Shown: piece after piece, positions 1-11,659 of the stretch
How positions within the stretch are numbered: the first letter of the stretch is position 1
Layout: each line of letters begins with the position of its first letter
NCBI RefSeq assembly: GCF_008831285.2
Contig: NC_045146.1
Span: 16,197,289 to 16,261,288 of the forward strand
Origin: Nymphaea colorata
Taxonomy: Eukaryota > Streptophyta > Magnoliopsida > Nymphaeales > Nymphaeaceae
DNA: 64,000 nucleotides
Direction: 5' to 3'
Position numbers and translations under genes: made by a program
The notes under the pieces: generated by a model
The model's database searches: none
What the model saw: only the letters and a program-made list of their open reading frames with translations
Told to the model about the DNA's origin: nothing

Positions 1-1
1 G

Positions 2-369
2 ACTCACTGCGGATGGAACTCTACCATTGAGGCCATCAGTTTCGCGGTGCCAATGCTCACTTGGCCACTGTTTGCAGAGCAACACTTAAATGAGAAGCTA
101 GTGGTGCAGATCTTGAGCGTTGGAGTGAAGGTTGGAAATGTAATCTCAGTCTTTGGTGGGGGAGGAGGAACAGGTGGATGTGGTGAGGGGGGAAGTGATA
201 GAGAAAGCTGTGGAAACAGTTATGGGGCCAGGAGATGAGGGAGAAAGGAAGAGGATAGGAATGCAGGCTACTAATAATGGCAAGGAGTGAAGTGGAAGAT
301 CAGATTGGTTCCTCTTCTAGGGACATTGATGACTTCATCCAGTTTGTCACGAACAAGATTGGGGGGTAA
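2..369 (+). pseudogene. UGT73-like UDP-glycosyltransferase, 3' fragment, decayed
   Basis: The window opens inside the sugar-donor (PSPG) box of a plant family-1 glycosyltransferase: the frame from base 2 reads [18 protein letters not shown], followed by a [16 protein letters not shown] segment. This is typical of UGT73-type enzymes, which move glucose from UDP-glucose to small acceptors in the cytosol. After about residue 45 the homology moves to another frame (EEEQVDVV...EKAVETVM). It then moves to a third frame that ends in DIDDFIQFVTNKIGG and the stop at 367-369, which looks like the native C-terminus. At least two frameshifts and an in-frame stop therefore break the tail. The 5' part lies outside the window. 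It closely resembles the copy on the other strand at 2587-3635. Confidence 0.8.
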
Positions 370-2586
370 TAAGAAAAAGACTATTGTGATTATTGATATT
401 AATAGCAACAACTTATTACTATTTTGTAATTATGATATGAAAAATTATGTTAACTGAGAGACTTTGTAATTATATTCCTCTTTTATTTAAAGTTAATGTG
501 TTTATGGGTCTCTTGATTGTTTGGCAGTATGTATGATGCCTACTTGCTTTAAATTTAATGTTTCTTGGTGATGGCGGTGGTGATTCCCAAGTCGATGGCT
601 GTTTCAAGTTAAGATACGCTGGAAAGCAACCTGCCTATTTAGAGAAACCGGAATCCAACAATTTTTTTATATTAATAAGTTCGCATTAGGAAAGGGCATG
701 CTCGGGGCAAGGAAAGAAACCTGATTCTGATTGAGTTCAGCATATTCCAAGAATACCAAACCCCGAAAAATATATGCATCTCTTTCATCATTCCAGGGAA
801 AAAGTTAAGTAAACTGCTGGCTCCAGTCCAGAACCATTGCAGAGTTTATGTGGGGATGAAAAACCTTATTGGGCAACAACTTTTTCAATGTTTTTATTGC
901 TTGAAAAGCTCTTCGAAAAAAGTTTTTTTTTCTTTTAACGTTGAAGGTGTGGATACCAGTGTTGTAAAAGGCGTGCGCTTCCGTGAGGCGCACGCCCCAC
1001 CCCTAGACACACCTCATGCCTGATACATACGCCTCAGGCATGTCTTTTTTTTTTTCTCTCTTTATAAAATTTAAAAAACTTAAAGAAAAGAAGAAAAAAT
1101 TGGCCGATGGGTCTAAGTGAAGGTATAATGTCTAGATTTTGTTATTGAAGAAGGAGACTGAGAGAAATGGGGGAAAATTCCTACTATACAGGTCTACCGC
1201 TGCCACTCGCTCGCTGCTGCCCTAAGGTCTCTCTCTTTCTTTCTCTCCGTAGGCATTGCCGGTTGATTCCTTTTTCCAAGTGCTCCCTCTTCCTAAGCCT
1301 ATGTATCTAATTTTGCTGCTGCACAAAAACTAGGCTCCCCAGTCACAGAGTGGCTAATCTAATTCTTGCACGTTAACTAGCCCCTTTTGAGTTCTCATCA
1401 TAATCTACATTTATTTGATGTCAAGAACTTATATTTTACCAGTTACAGGTTTAGTCGGGCTAGCTTAAACCAGAAAAGTTTCACACAATCTGATTTTGTG
1501 AGCAGTAATTCCTGATCATCTAGTGTCATTTAGCCTTTCTTCGATACTATCTAGATTCTCTTTCAGCTAGGTTAGAATCTAGAACCAAAAAATGAAACAA
1601 AATAATTAAGAAAGCAAAATTTGTCATTAGCTTGGATCTTTTCTAGTAAAGCGTACCTGGCTATTAAAATTTTCCGTTATCTTATCTATAATTTTTCATT
1701 GTCAAATTAATCGTCTGCTTCAATTTTGATACAGCATCCATTATCCTGTTTATTAACGAGCTTGTGGAGCTATTCATTGCTTGATAAGGCTGGTGAGCTC
1801 AATAAAAGGTCTTCACCTCAAGAAAACCCAGATCCTCGTTCAACACTTGCACAAAGCCCAACTGATCAACAAGTCAGGAACCCAGACATTAAAAGACGAT
1901 CAATGTCACCTCAAAGCAATCATATTTGTACCTCTACTGCCATGTATTAGATTGTTCCCAAAAGACCAAGTCTCAGACCTAATCCTTACATCAAAAATCA
2001 TTTACATTAATGAAAAGAGTTTCAATTAAACCACAATTCCACTAATACCGTGAACACCAATCGAGTGATTTACTAAGCGGAAAGCAGTAATTAACAAAAC
2101 GATGAAGAGAAAATAATAATCTATCATCTGCTTTACAGCCATAAAACAAGGGGAATGCGCATAATATCTTTGAGAGAGAATCAGGAACTGAGAGAAAAAA
2201 TGCATTAGTCTTTCAAAAAAGAAAAATCACAACCACCTGTTTCTCCTCTTACCTTGTTCCCTATCCACCCAACACGTAAATTCACAAAATTATAGTCAGC
2301 ATTTTAGCAGAATGCCCAAAGAATCCATACAGGCGAGAGACTGATCAGACATGGTACGATGATGATGAAACTAGGTTTGGAAACTTGATTCTGGTATCGC
2401 CACTAATTAGCTTTAAATTAATGATCAACTTTGATGCAAAGATTTGGTTTCACAACTGGTCCCAATGCAACGATCTAGATTATATTAAATATCTATACAT
2501 ATGTAAATTGACAAGAAAAGCCATTGATTATAGCTAGGAATACAACACCTAACTAGCATTTCACATCTGCACCGCCTCCACTGTAG
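370..2586. other. Intergenic, no gene seen
   Basis: AT-rich spacer between the two convergent glycosyltransferase relics. No open frame looks coding. The one notable structure is a pair of adjacent perfect-arm hairpins at 972-1041, listed separately. Confidence 0.6.
972..1041. repeat. Two adjacent perfect 9-bp-stem hairpins
   Basis: GGCGTGCGC is followed after 8 bases by GCGCACGCC. A few bases later CATGCCTGA is followed after 10 bases by TCAGGCATG. Both stems are perfect and GC-rich inside AT-rich DNA. They may be the end of a decayed transposon, but no family can be assigned by eye. Confidence 0.5.
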
Positions 2587-3635
2587 CTAGGCCACATAAC
2601 TCTGCACCGCCTCCTCTATCGCCTCTCTCTTCACCACCTCCACCACTTCTTCCTCCCCATGAGCCACCGAGATCATATGACTGCCAACCTTCACTCCAAA
2701 GCCCAACATCTGCACCACTAGTTTCTCATTCAAGTGTTGCTCTGCAGATAGTGGTCAAGTGAGCATTGGCACCCCAAAATTGATGGCCTCAATGGTAGAG
2801 AACAGATCTTTCTTTTTTTGAGCCTAGCCACTCCAGAAACTCGTCTTCACGAACAGCAGACTTCTCTCTCTCTCTCTCTTCATGACACAGGAAAAGTGGA
2901 CCCATAGACCAAACTGGCTTCCCTGTGGTTTTCTTGTAGCAATCAATGTAAGAAGGCTCTAGCTCATAGAAGCTGTGCACAATTATAACGCCACTCTCCT
3001 CTTCAGCATTTGCTGCCTCTTTCGAGAACAGCAACATCTGTTCTTTTTCTTCACACTCCCTGTACACAAAACCATCCGGCAGTTGGGACTTGGTTAACTC
3101 AGCCTTGTCAGGCAGACCAGGCACCAAGAATGGCTCGTGGGCAGTAGAGACTCCATCTTGGGGCTTATGCAGATTGAGGCTGGAGCTCAAGACACGAGTG
3201 AAATTACAGGCGACAGAGAAGCAGATCCTGGGTATGTTGAATTTGTGTGCCACCTCTGAGGTCCAGCGGAGCTGGAAGTCAGATATGACGCAGTCAAGGT
3301 GAATCCGCGGCATGACTTTCTCAAATGGCGAGCATGAACCTTGCAGCAACGTCATGGCGAGTGATCATGTCGAAGTTCTCGCAGTTTTCCGGCAACCGCA
3401 CTCTTTACAAGGGAAAGGGAAGATCGATTACTCGGACGTCGCAGCCGGAAGAAATGAGGCCGTCGATGGTAGGACGGATTCGCGCGATATTGAAGGGCGT
3501 GCTGACGATTGTCACAGTCAGGCGGCGTTGGGAGAGCAAGATGGCCAAGTCTACGAGAGGGATCACGTGGCCATGAGCCAAGAAGGGGAAGATGAGAATG
3601 TGGGGATGATGATCTTGTCTCTCGATCGCGGCCAT
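2587..3635 (-). pseudogene. UGT73-like UDP-glycosyltransferase pseudogene with internal deletion
   Basis: A family-1 glycosyltransferase reads from the ATG at 3635 (HILIFPFLAHGHVIPLVDLA, the usual UGT73 N-terminus) through LPFPCKECG. A one-base loss near 3390 then shifts the frame, and further on the acceptor-domain homology (CVISDFQLRWTSEVAHKFN) continues to EFLEWLGSKKERSVLY. There it jumps directly to STIEAINFGVPMLT, so roughly 130 codons are missing, including most of the linker and the HCGW part of the donor-binding box. The remaining tail has an in-frame stop inside the WPL(S)AEQ segment and ends early at 2587-2589. It cannot encode a working enzyme. The deletion joint carries a 6-bp microhomology (CTCTAC). 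It lies tail-to-tail with the fragment at 2-369. Confidence 0.85.
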
Positions 3636-5574
3636 CTTCTCTGCAACGCAGAAGCCATGGAGTTATTGAGATATAAAGATGATGGTCACATATATCCGTT
3701 TTGTGTTTTGAACGTCAAGATGTTTTTTTTTTTTCAAACAAAAATAAAAGGAAGAAAACGGCAAACTAGAAAAAGTTAACAAAATTTTTAAAAATTAAGA
3801 AAATTTTAAAATTTGAGAAATGTACAAGATGATTGCAGCAGCTTGGGTAGTATACATGCATTTAGTGATTTTTGAAATTCTGAAACGAACATTGCTTGGA
3901 TAGAAAATGAAAGAATGATGGGACGGAACAAGCGAGTTCTTGTTGGATAAAAAAAAAAAAGTGCAAAAGATTTTGTGTTGAAAAAAAGATGTACAGAATA
4001 CTTATCTTACATCAATGTTCTATGCTTGCAGCAATACCTATGCATTCGGCGGGTTTGGTAAGGACACTCCCAAAATATTGATGATTTTTCCTCAAATGAA
4101 AATCCTAGGAGGAGTCATCTTTCTACTGAAAAGTTTTTTTTCTTCTCTAAAACCTCTAAGCTTGGCTCCAAATAAATATAGGTTTTCTTTGTTTTCTTTT
4201 GATATTGACATTAGAACTTCTTAATATTGTAGGCATGCCACCATTACTTAAATAATATAAAAAGGACGTTCACATCTTTTTCATTTTACCGATTTTTAAT
4301 AAAAATGCGTTATTTTTTTCGACCGAAATTGTTTTTTTTTATCGCGTTTTATATGTGACTATGCTGACAACTTTTAACATCAATTGGAGAGAGGCATGTA
4401 CAGGAACTAGGTTGCTTCCCGGTGAAACTTGCAATCTGGTGGAGTCACATGCCACACATCAGAGTGCGTACAAAGGAAGAAGATCCAATTGCTTCAATGT
4501 TACAAGATATTATGGTACCACATTGGATTCTAATATGGTCTCTGAAGGGCCCATTTCAACTAAGTTTGAAATTTCTGTCATATGTGTCCATTGGCCTGTT
4601 TTGCTAAGACACATAGAGTGTGGGGTACCGGTACTAAAACTTTAAAAAATGTGGGCACGACGTAGGGTAGAATATTTATATGTATATATGTAAAGCAATA
4701 TAAAAAAATCAAAATAAAAGCAACATTTAAATAAACAAGTGATTTTAAATAAAAACATTACATGTTAATGAACAATGACTTTAAAAATAGAATGAAGGCT
4801 AAGCTGAAAAAAAAAATAAATCGCATAAAATTAAGCAACTTGGATCAGTTTAGATCTAAAAAGTACTCAAGTGTGTGTAAGTACCTTCTTTAAGTATGGG
4901 TACGGTGATATAGGGATACGTAGACCTTATAAATATGCATGTGACTTAGCAGTTTGATTTGCTTTATTCTACAATGAAAGATATGCATGTTTTTGTTGAT
5001 TAAACAGGATATTATTACCTATATTGCCAATAGTTATCCACACAAAGCTCATCCTTCACAAGTCCCTTTCTACTCAAAGTGTTTTTTCTTTGTTATTCTT
5101 TTCCCGCACTAGGGTATGTTTGAAAATTAGCAATGTAATCACAGGGGTTGTTCTACCGAAATTCACTGTTCATAATGTTCTACAAGTTAGTATAATGTGG
5201 ACAACTATGTTCTCTATTTCTAATTCTTAGTTTATGAATGTGAGTAGAGAATATTCATTCATAAACTGCTGAGCACGGACAATATAATTGCGGAAATGGT
5301 CTCTTTGATAACCTGCAGGAACACCTTTCGACAAAAGAGCGTGGTTTACTTTTTCTTTCAACTGTTAATGGAAATATTGCATCAAGTGTGACCTATTGAG
5401 TGCTCGTTGATTTTGTTATTCCATGCTGTTTATAAATATTCTTAGTTTTTTCATTGTTATTGTTTCTTTCTCCCTCTTACAACACAAATGTTGATAAAAT
5501 TGTGGTATTTATATTATTTATAGTACTTGTATTATTTGTGGACGATATATGAAACATGTATTGTTATTATTTAA

Positions 5575-5597
5575 AATATATATATATATATATATAT
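5575..5597. repeat. (TA)n microsatellite
   Basis: Uninterrupted alternating TA tract immediately before the GC-rich patch. Confidence 0.9.
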
Positions 5598-5760
5598 TAC
5601 TGGCGCTTGCCATTTCCGGCCTTGAAAGCGCTTATGCCTGTTACATACCCAGCGCATTTGTGACGCGAAAGTAGCGTCACCGCGGTAGTTCACTGGGGCA
5701 TTTTCTGTGCCAGATCTGAACATATTTGTGGCAGTGATGGGCCGGTAAAAACTCTGCCGT
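5598..5760. mobile_element. Possible CACTA-type subterminal remnant
   Basis: This patch starts TACTGGCGCTTGCC and repeats short motifs built on GCGC and on GCG/CGC pairs, including the inverted pair TGACGC/GCGTCA, with CACTGGGGC further on. Such motif clusters are common in the subterminal regions of CACTA (En/Spm) transposons. No terminal repeat or target duplication was found, so the call is tentative. Confidence 0.25.
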
Positions 5761-5816
5761 TAGTTCTATTTCTTCTTTTGGACTTTAGATGGTGGGCACT
5801 CTTAAGCGTCTTGCTT

Positions 5817-5938
5817 ACCACTTAAATCTCGAAACAGCCTTAGATCCTGGAGATTGGGGAAAAGAGAGACGGTTTCGACCACTTAAATCTCGAAACAGTC
5901 TTAGATCCTGGAGATAGGGTAAAAGAGAGACTGTTTCG
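5817..5938. repeat. 61-bp tandem repeat, two copies
   Basis: Units 5817-5877 and 5878-5938 both run ACCACTTAAATCTCGAAACAG ... TTTCG and differ at only a handful of positions. The open frame on the minus strand here is simply the translated repeat. Confidence 0.9.
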
Positions 5939-8217
5939 ACCGCTCTTCGAATCACCAAATGGTTTAGGGCGACTAGTGTTTCAAAATCACATAACCATTT
6001 AATCAAGGTTGTTAGTAATGTGCATATTTTTATAATTTAATATTAGTTTACACTTTGTTCTTTTTTTTTTCTCTCAAACATCAATGTGCTTCATATGAAT
6101 GGCCTTGATTAGATGGGAGGTGAATGTCCTTGGTCTGTTTTGATCATATTTTTTATATGACGTATATCAATGGTTTTAATTTATTAAATAAATTAAGCAG
6201 ACAAGCTCATCTATTAACTTTAATTGGACGGTCTTAACATAAGTAGTGCAAGAACACACTTGGGCGCATCAATTAATCCAACCGCTAGGGAGGTCTAAGG
6301 TCACTCTAATTAAGACTAGAAGCATGATAAACCAATGAAAAGTCATGACTAGGATTGTCACTAAATCCAATTTAGATCTTATATCCAACTGAACCACACA
6401 CAAAAATGAGAAATGAAAAAAAAAATGATCTTTAATTAACAATTTTGATCAGATTCAGATATAAAAATTAACGTCTGATTGAATTTGAATTTGAATGTAA
6501 GTAAATATTGACTAGATTCAGATTCGAATTTAGATCGAACATTGTTTTAAATAAATGTCCTATACTCAATGCTTAAAAATCAGATCTGGACCGAAATATT
6601 AATCTGAAAATTGGATTCAGATTTTGGATTTGAATATGGTGTGATGTTTTCCTATCCGAATTAGAATATGAAATTGAATCCAAATATATAATTATCTTAG
6701 AAACGGACATGATAAAGTCTGAATCCAATTTGAATCTCATCCGTTGACATCTATGAGTTTGTCATATTTTCACGGGAAATAAAATTGAGGCTCCCAAAAA
6801 TTTGCTGAAGGAGATTTCGCAACAAAATTTAGATCGACCAAGGACTCTTCAATGACAATGGTGTTGTCACCATATATCGAGGACAAATTAATTCCTAAAG
6901 TGGGTGTAGCTCCAACACGGCACATTATATACATTATGTTTCATGTCTGGTATACAATGATCTAGAAGAAGGAGACTTGGAGAGCAGCCATATCAGTAGC
7001 ATTTTGCTTTGCATACATGGGTCATGCCCATCCTGAATCCAGAATACCAGAAAATGTGTTGCAGAATGAATCAATTAGAAGATAGAAGAATACAGGGCAG
7101 GTTTAGCACAATTCAAGTAGAATTTTCCTTGTTGATTGTTCTATAAGCTTTCAATCTGGTAAATCATTGAGAGCCGATCTTGAAGTGCATCGCAGTTAGA
7201 TATTGGCAGAAACTGTATGTATATGCCCAAAAAACAAGGGAAAAAACCACCATATTCTACTTTGAACCGTCCAAAATATGAAAACAGAGCATGGCATGGC
7301 AGATGACTTCATCTTAGAAGCAGGTCCTTGTCTGCAATCAGATGACCATCCAAGAAGAAGCCTGCTCATCTTGCATTAAAGATGGAAAGAACATATACCG
7401 CATGCGCGCGTGTTTGTTTCCTGCTTTCTGAAGAGGGTGTTTGTCCCTGTCCTGAGAGGGGAAAACCGGCTCTCGGGAAGAGGAGCTGGACGTCCAGTGG
7501 AGGGGACGCTCAGTTCCCAGTTTTCAGACGGTACCCAAATGGCGACCTGCAGGACGGCGCTCTCCTGAAAGGCGGAGTTCCTGTTTCGCAACGAAACTGA
7601 ACTCTTTTGGAAGGTTCCTCAATAGCAAGTGATCAATGCTTGAGAAGACCCAGAAACTTTTGCTGTGCTATTTTCTTGTGTTCTTTGTTTGCTTAGGGCA
7701 AGAAGAAACATCTCAACTGCTGTGTTGATGTTGGGTGGACGATTTTGGTGTTTTTCTACTCAAGAATCCATTGATGAACTCATTTCCATTCCAGCTGGTA
7801 AAAACTGTAGGAAACATTGCAGCAAGATCATTCGAATTTCTCCTCCACATATCGCTCGCTTAATGAAGAGGCAAGAAAACGGAGAGGAAATGGTGGAATG
7901 AGAGAAAGGAGAGAGGGAAAGAAAATGAGAAAAAAGTCTGAAAACAAAAACAGGAGACATTCTGCAAAAACGAGCCAACGTGCAAAATCTCTCTCCCTCT
8001 CTGTTCTCTCTCTCTCGCAGACTACGATTCCTGAGAAGCGCAGAACATCATCAAGCAACGCAGGATTACAAACAGAGGAGGAAGATTTCCTTTTCCTTCT
8101 TTTCTCGATTATGGGTGTTGAACACAATTGAGTGATGATAAGATGTGGTTGGAGATCTACCAAAATGAGAAGGGAAAGAAGAAAAAAATCAAAAATTTTA
8201 CAGGACATTATGTGAGA

Positions 8218-10208
8218 TCAATCTACAAGCCGGCCTGCTGTAATTGGTTGAGAGAGAGAAGAGTGAGAGTGGTTGTGCTCTCCCTCATAGGTAACAACCA
8301 GCACGGATGGATCGTCCGAGGCTCTCTCCACATGCTTCCTAGCAGGGCAACCCCTGAAGCTGCTACACTTGTAGTACCCTCTGCAATAAACCAAAACTAA
8401 ACAAAGATCATTCCCTTAATCAATAAAACTGACCCTAAATTGATACATACAAGACCCAATGACTCCCTTGATCAATTAACAAATTGGTATAAATATAAAA
8501 AGTAAAGACTATGCGCCGCTAAAATCCCACAAAGTGCAGTTAATTACTACTCTATTTTTTTATTTCTTTTAGGACAGGTTGAAGAAAAATCTCCAAACAC
8601 AACCTCACATAGGATGAAGAGAAAACATTTGGGACTTTTTCCTTATAAATTAGGTTTTAGGAAAGTGAAAACCAAATTTCTGTTAGTTGAATGACGACTA
8701 ACCAAAGCTTATTTTTCAATTTACACAACTTAGTTTTCATTTCGAGGACAATAATTAAGTCTTTGTGAGGATCCTATAATTAAACCTGATCGATAAGAGC
8801 AAAGACATTGAATCTCATTCTGAAAAAGGTGGAGGCGAACAGCTTTTACTATTTCCAATGAAAGCTCAATTTACAGAAGGACAACAAGAATTCAACAAGT
8901 TTTTCTCTTCTTTTACCATTCTTTGTAGACATGTTTTCGCCTCTTTCCAGAAAGTGGTTTTCAAATCATTACGGAATAAATTGAAGAAAGATTGTTTGAC
9001 TTGGAGAACCAACCGCGTAGAGTATTTCACCATGCAAATTTTCTTAAAGAAAATAGTAGCCCTCCCCTCATATTTCTGAATTCATGAAAGAAGAAATAGT
9101 ACCTAGGGTGTGGGGATCCTTTAATGGGCTTTTGACCATATTTCCTCCATGAGAACTCATCCGAAGGAATGTCTGCCATCTTCGAGCTAACAGCCGGCAC
9201 CCTCACCGTCTTCGTCACCCTCGATTTCCTGCAAAACCAACGGCCAAAAATTTAACAAATCTGCGACTGAGACAACTTTAAATAATTCAAAGCTTTAGAT
9301 ATATATATATATATATATTAAAAGCAGAAGTGTTGTAATTCGACCGCGCTCGACTTAAATAATGTGTTTGTTGCCGTCAAATGAAAGCAAACCAGTACTG
9401 GTCACTAAGTCCTCCAAAAGAGATTGAAAATTATATATATCTATAAAAAAAGCCTTTTATTTCGGAGAATTGAAATGCATAATGTAGCATGCACCGTTCA
9501 GGTCACCAACTAGTCCGGATTTCACGCCAAAATAATTTGTAGTTTTTCAAAATTTTCAGCCTTAGCCAACTGATGAATTACAAGAAAGACAAATCACCTA
9601 AAATAGAAGAAAACGTAAACAATTTACCTTCTTTTAGAACAATGGCACTTTCCAGCCTTGGCGCCAAGATCCTCAGATTTAGGTTGGCATCGCTTCTTAG
9701 AAGAGGAGGAAGAGAGGGGAGGCCTACCGGAGGCGGTAGGGCGAGGGAGGAGGGGGGGCTTCTCCTTGGAGACGATGGGCTCCTTACTGAAGGAGCTAGT
9801 GATAGAGAAAGACTGGGCATGGCGGTGGTATGACGATGGTGGTTGCGGCGGCAAATGCATGGGCTTCGGGCAGTAGACCTTCGGCGGGTTAGGCGGCGGA
9901 GGGGAGCCGGAAGAGGTCGGAGAGGAGGAGCAAGACGCGGCGCAAGAGGGCGGGGCGCGGCGGAACCGCGCGTGACCGGTACGGCCCAGCAGGGAAATCA
10001 CCTTCCTGAACCGAGCGACGGCCAGATTGGCCACGGCGCCGCAATCCATCTCCATCGCGGCCGCGGGGCTTTGCTGCTTCTCGGAGATGAAGCGGACCAG
10101 CTGCTCCACGCTCTTCAGTCCCGCCGCCGCGGCCTCGCGCACGGCCAGATCCTCCATGTCCACGGTCGCCGGTAAGTCACTCAGGTAAGGCATCGTCTCG
10201 ACGGCCAT
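8218..10208 (-). CDS. WRKY transcription factor, group IId
   Basis: Three exons, 10208-9628, 9228-9103 and 8380-8218, join with GT-AG introns into 289 codons. The protein would be a nuclear DNA-binding regulator that recognises W-boxes. Residues 63-84 form the group IId C-motif ([11 protein letters not shown], then GHARF), known in this subgroup to bind calmodulin. The second exon ends the Arg/Lys-rich stretch and carries WRKYGQK at residues 221-227. The zinc ligands are C241, C247, H271 and H273, which gives the C-X5-C-X23-H-X-H spacing of group II. The second intron splits the codon for R236 in PRGYYKC, the position conserved in this subgroup. The protein ends soon after the zinc finger, as is usual. 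The start at 10208 lies about 60 bases downstream of a TATA box. Group IId members such as WRKY11/17/15/7 act in defence and stress responses; which orthologue this is cannot be decided here. Confidence 0.95.
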
Positions 10209-10264
10209 GTTTTCCGGCCGGAGAGTAGGAATCTGTGAGGAAGGCCGTGGAGAGGAAGCATCGC

Positions 10265-10270
10265 TTTATA
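10265..10270 (-). promoter_or_regulatory. TATA box of the WRKY gene
   Basis: TATAAA on the minus strand, 57-62 bases upstream of the WRKY start codon, in an otherwise GC-rich leader region. The spacing allows a short 5' UTR. Confidence 0.55.
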
Positions 10271-10422
10271 GAGAAGCGTGGTGGGGTGGGTGACGGACCG
10301 ACGGCTTTTTCTCAGGTTAGAGAGGTTACGAGAAAAGTCCGCAGACTGACATTTTTGTCCTTTTCATTTTCGCAAATGACATAACCATGAATGTCAATGA
10401 AAGCGTTGGAAATTTAGAAACC

Positions 10423-10891
10423 TTGACTCCAACGTCGTTCTTTCTACTCTTCCCTTTCATATTTTATGAATTCTAAGCTTTGTTTTTGTACTTATAACTT
10501 ATTTTATTGGAGGCATCAGAAACTCGATGACAATTAACAAACAAAGTTGTCTTTATTTTCAGGTCGGCGACGGAGGGATGCAAAAGGCAAGAGGAAATTG
10601 ACCGAGGACAATCTCGTCATCACGCATCCGGGAGAGTCAAACCCTTCTCGAGAGTGCGAGGCATCGAGGGGTCGCGTTCGTCAATGGGGAAAGGAGGTGA
10701 CCGGGGATGACCGGTTAATGTGGGCCAACGGGCCGCCCACCTGAGCGTTCACTTGCTACCGGCTCTTCCAGTGGACTGGACTGCAGCCGGTGGCCCGAGG
10801 CAGTAATGATATTCCCGACTTCCCATGCCGCTGACGTGGGCGGAAATCTTGTGGTGGCACCTAAGTTGGTGCCAGCCTCAGAGAGTTGACC
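10423..10891. promoter_or_regulatory. Cluster of four W-box hexamers upstream of WRKY
   Basis: TTGACT at 10423-10428, TTGACC at 10598-10603, TTGACT on the minus strand at 10635-10640 and TTGACC at 10886-10891 lie 215-685 bases upstream of the WRKY start. These match the TTGAC(C/T) sites bound by WRKY proteins. Fewer than one would be expected by chance in this length, so self- or cross-regulation by WRKY factors is plausible. This is inference. Confidence 0.4.
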
Positions 10892-10984
10892 TCTATAGCA
10901 CGGTGGGTCCCACCTTCACAAAGCTGAGGTCGACGGGCAGCTCGGGCAGCTTGCGTTCCCACGGCAGGTCGCCTGCTTCCGGGC

Positions 10985-11106
10985 AGGGAACGAATACGTA
11001 TTAATAATTATAAATACGCGTTTAACATCATTTTTTTTTTTCGTGTAGGGAACGAGTACGTATTAATAATTATAAATACGCGTTTAACATCATTTTTTTT
11101 TCGTGT
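10985..11106. repeat. 62-bp tandem duplication
   Basis: Two near-identical units, 10985-11046 and 11047-11106, each starting AGGGAACGA, then an AT-rich core with TACGTATTAATAATTATAAA, and ending in a T-run plus TCGTGT. Very few differences, so it is a recent duplication. Confidence 0.95.
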
Positions 11107-11491
11107 TTTTAGAAAAACAATACTTTAATGAGTCGAGTTCATATAACTCAAGCTCCACTCTCACCAATGTGGGCTCGAGCTAAACACAAAAACCATGTTC
11201 TAGAAACTCATTAAAAATTGGTATGAAATAAATCATATTTAACGTTTGAATTTGGAAGTCAGCGCTTGAAATCACGTGTTTCTCGAAAAGAAGATCGGGA
11301 TGTATCATATCATCATATATCTTAAAAGCGAGTAGTCTTACATCTACGAAACTTCTAACAAGTAACAACCTTTTATAATCGGCCGTGGTTGAAATGAATC
11401 TCAAGTTCAACGCGCTCTTCCATGCCACACCTTGGAAGGAAGACGCATGATATTGCACCTTGGAAAACCTACTTTCTACTTTAATTTGAGT

Positions 11492-11659
11492 AATTATAGA
11501 CTCGAACAGACCGTTTTTAAATTTTAACTAGTGTTAAAATATTATTTTTTAAAAATTTTATATAAAAAAAGTAAAAGTTTTTAAAATTTACATATAATTT
11601 TTAAAAAAAATTGAGGTAAAACCAGGGCCCATACGAACCCGACCTTAGCTTTGCCCCTG
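11492..11659 (-). mobile_element. hAT-type MITE, degraded copy
   Basis: Read on the minus strand it starts CAGGGGCAAAGCT, then GGGCCCTGG, then a long A/T-rich core. It aligns over most of its length with the copy at 33130-33307. Flanking 8-mers ATTTGAGT (11484-11491) and AGTTGAGT (11660-11667) agree at 7 of 8 positions and look like an aged target-site duplication. Confidence 0.6.

Larger units (their letters stand above)
3636..8217. other. Intergenic, no gene seen
   Basis: AT-rich DNA with long A/T runs. It holds a TA microsatellite near 5575-5597, a GC-richer patch at 5598-5760 that looks like transposon subterminal sequence, and a 61-bp tandem repeat at 5817-5938. A GC-rich patch at 7380-7600 is open in two overlapping frames but matches no protein I recognise. 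7820-8217 is purine/pyrimidine-rich and probably 3' UTR of the WRKY gene. Confidence 0.5.

Noticed and set aside
7376-7600. GC-rich patch open on both strands
   Set aside because: Mutually shadowing frames without motif; more likely a GC-rich repeat or UTR than a gene.
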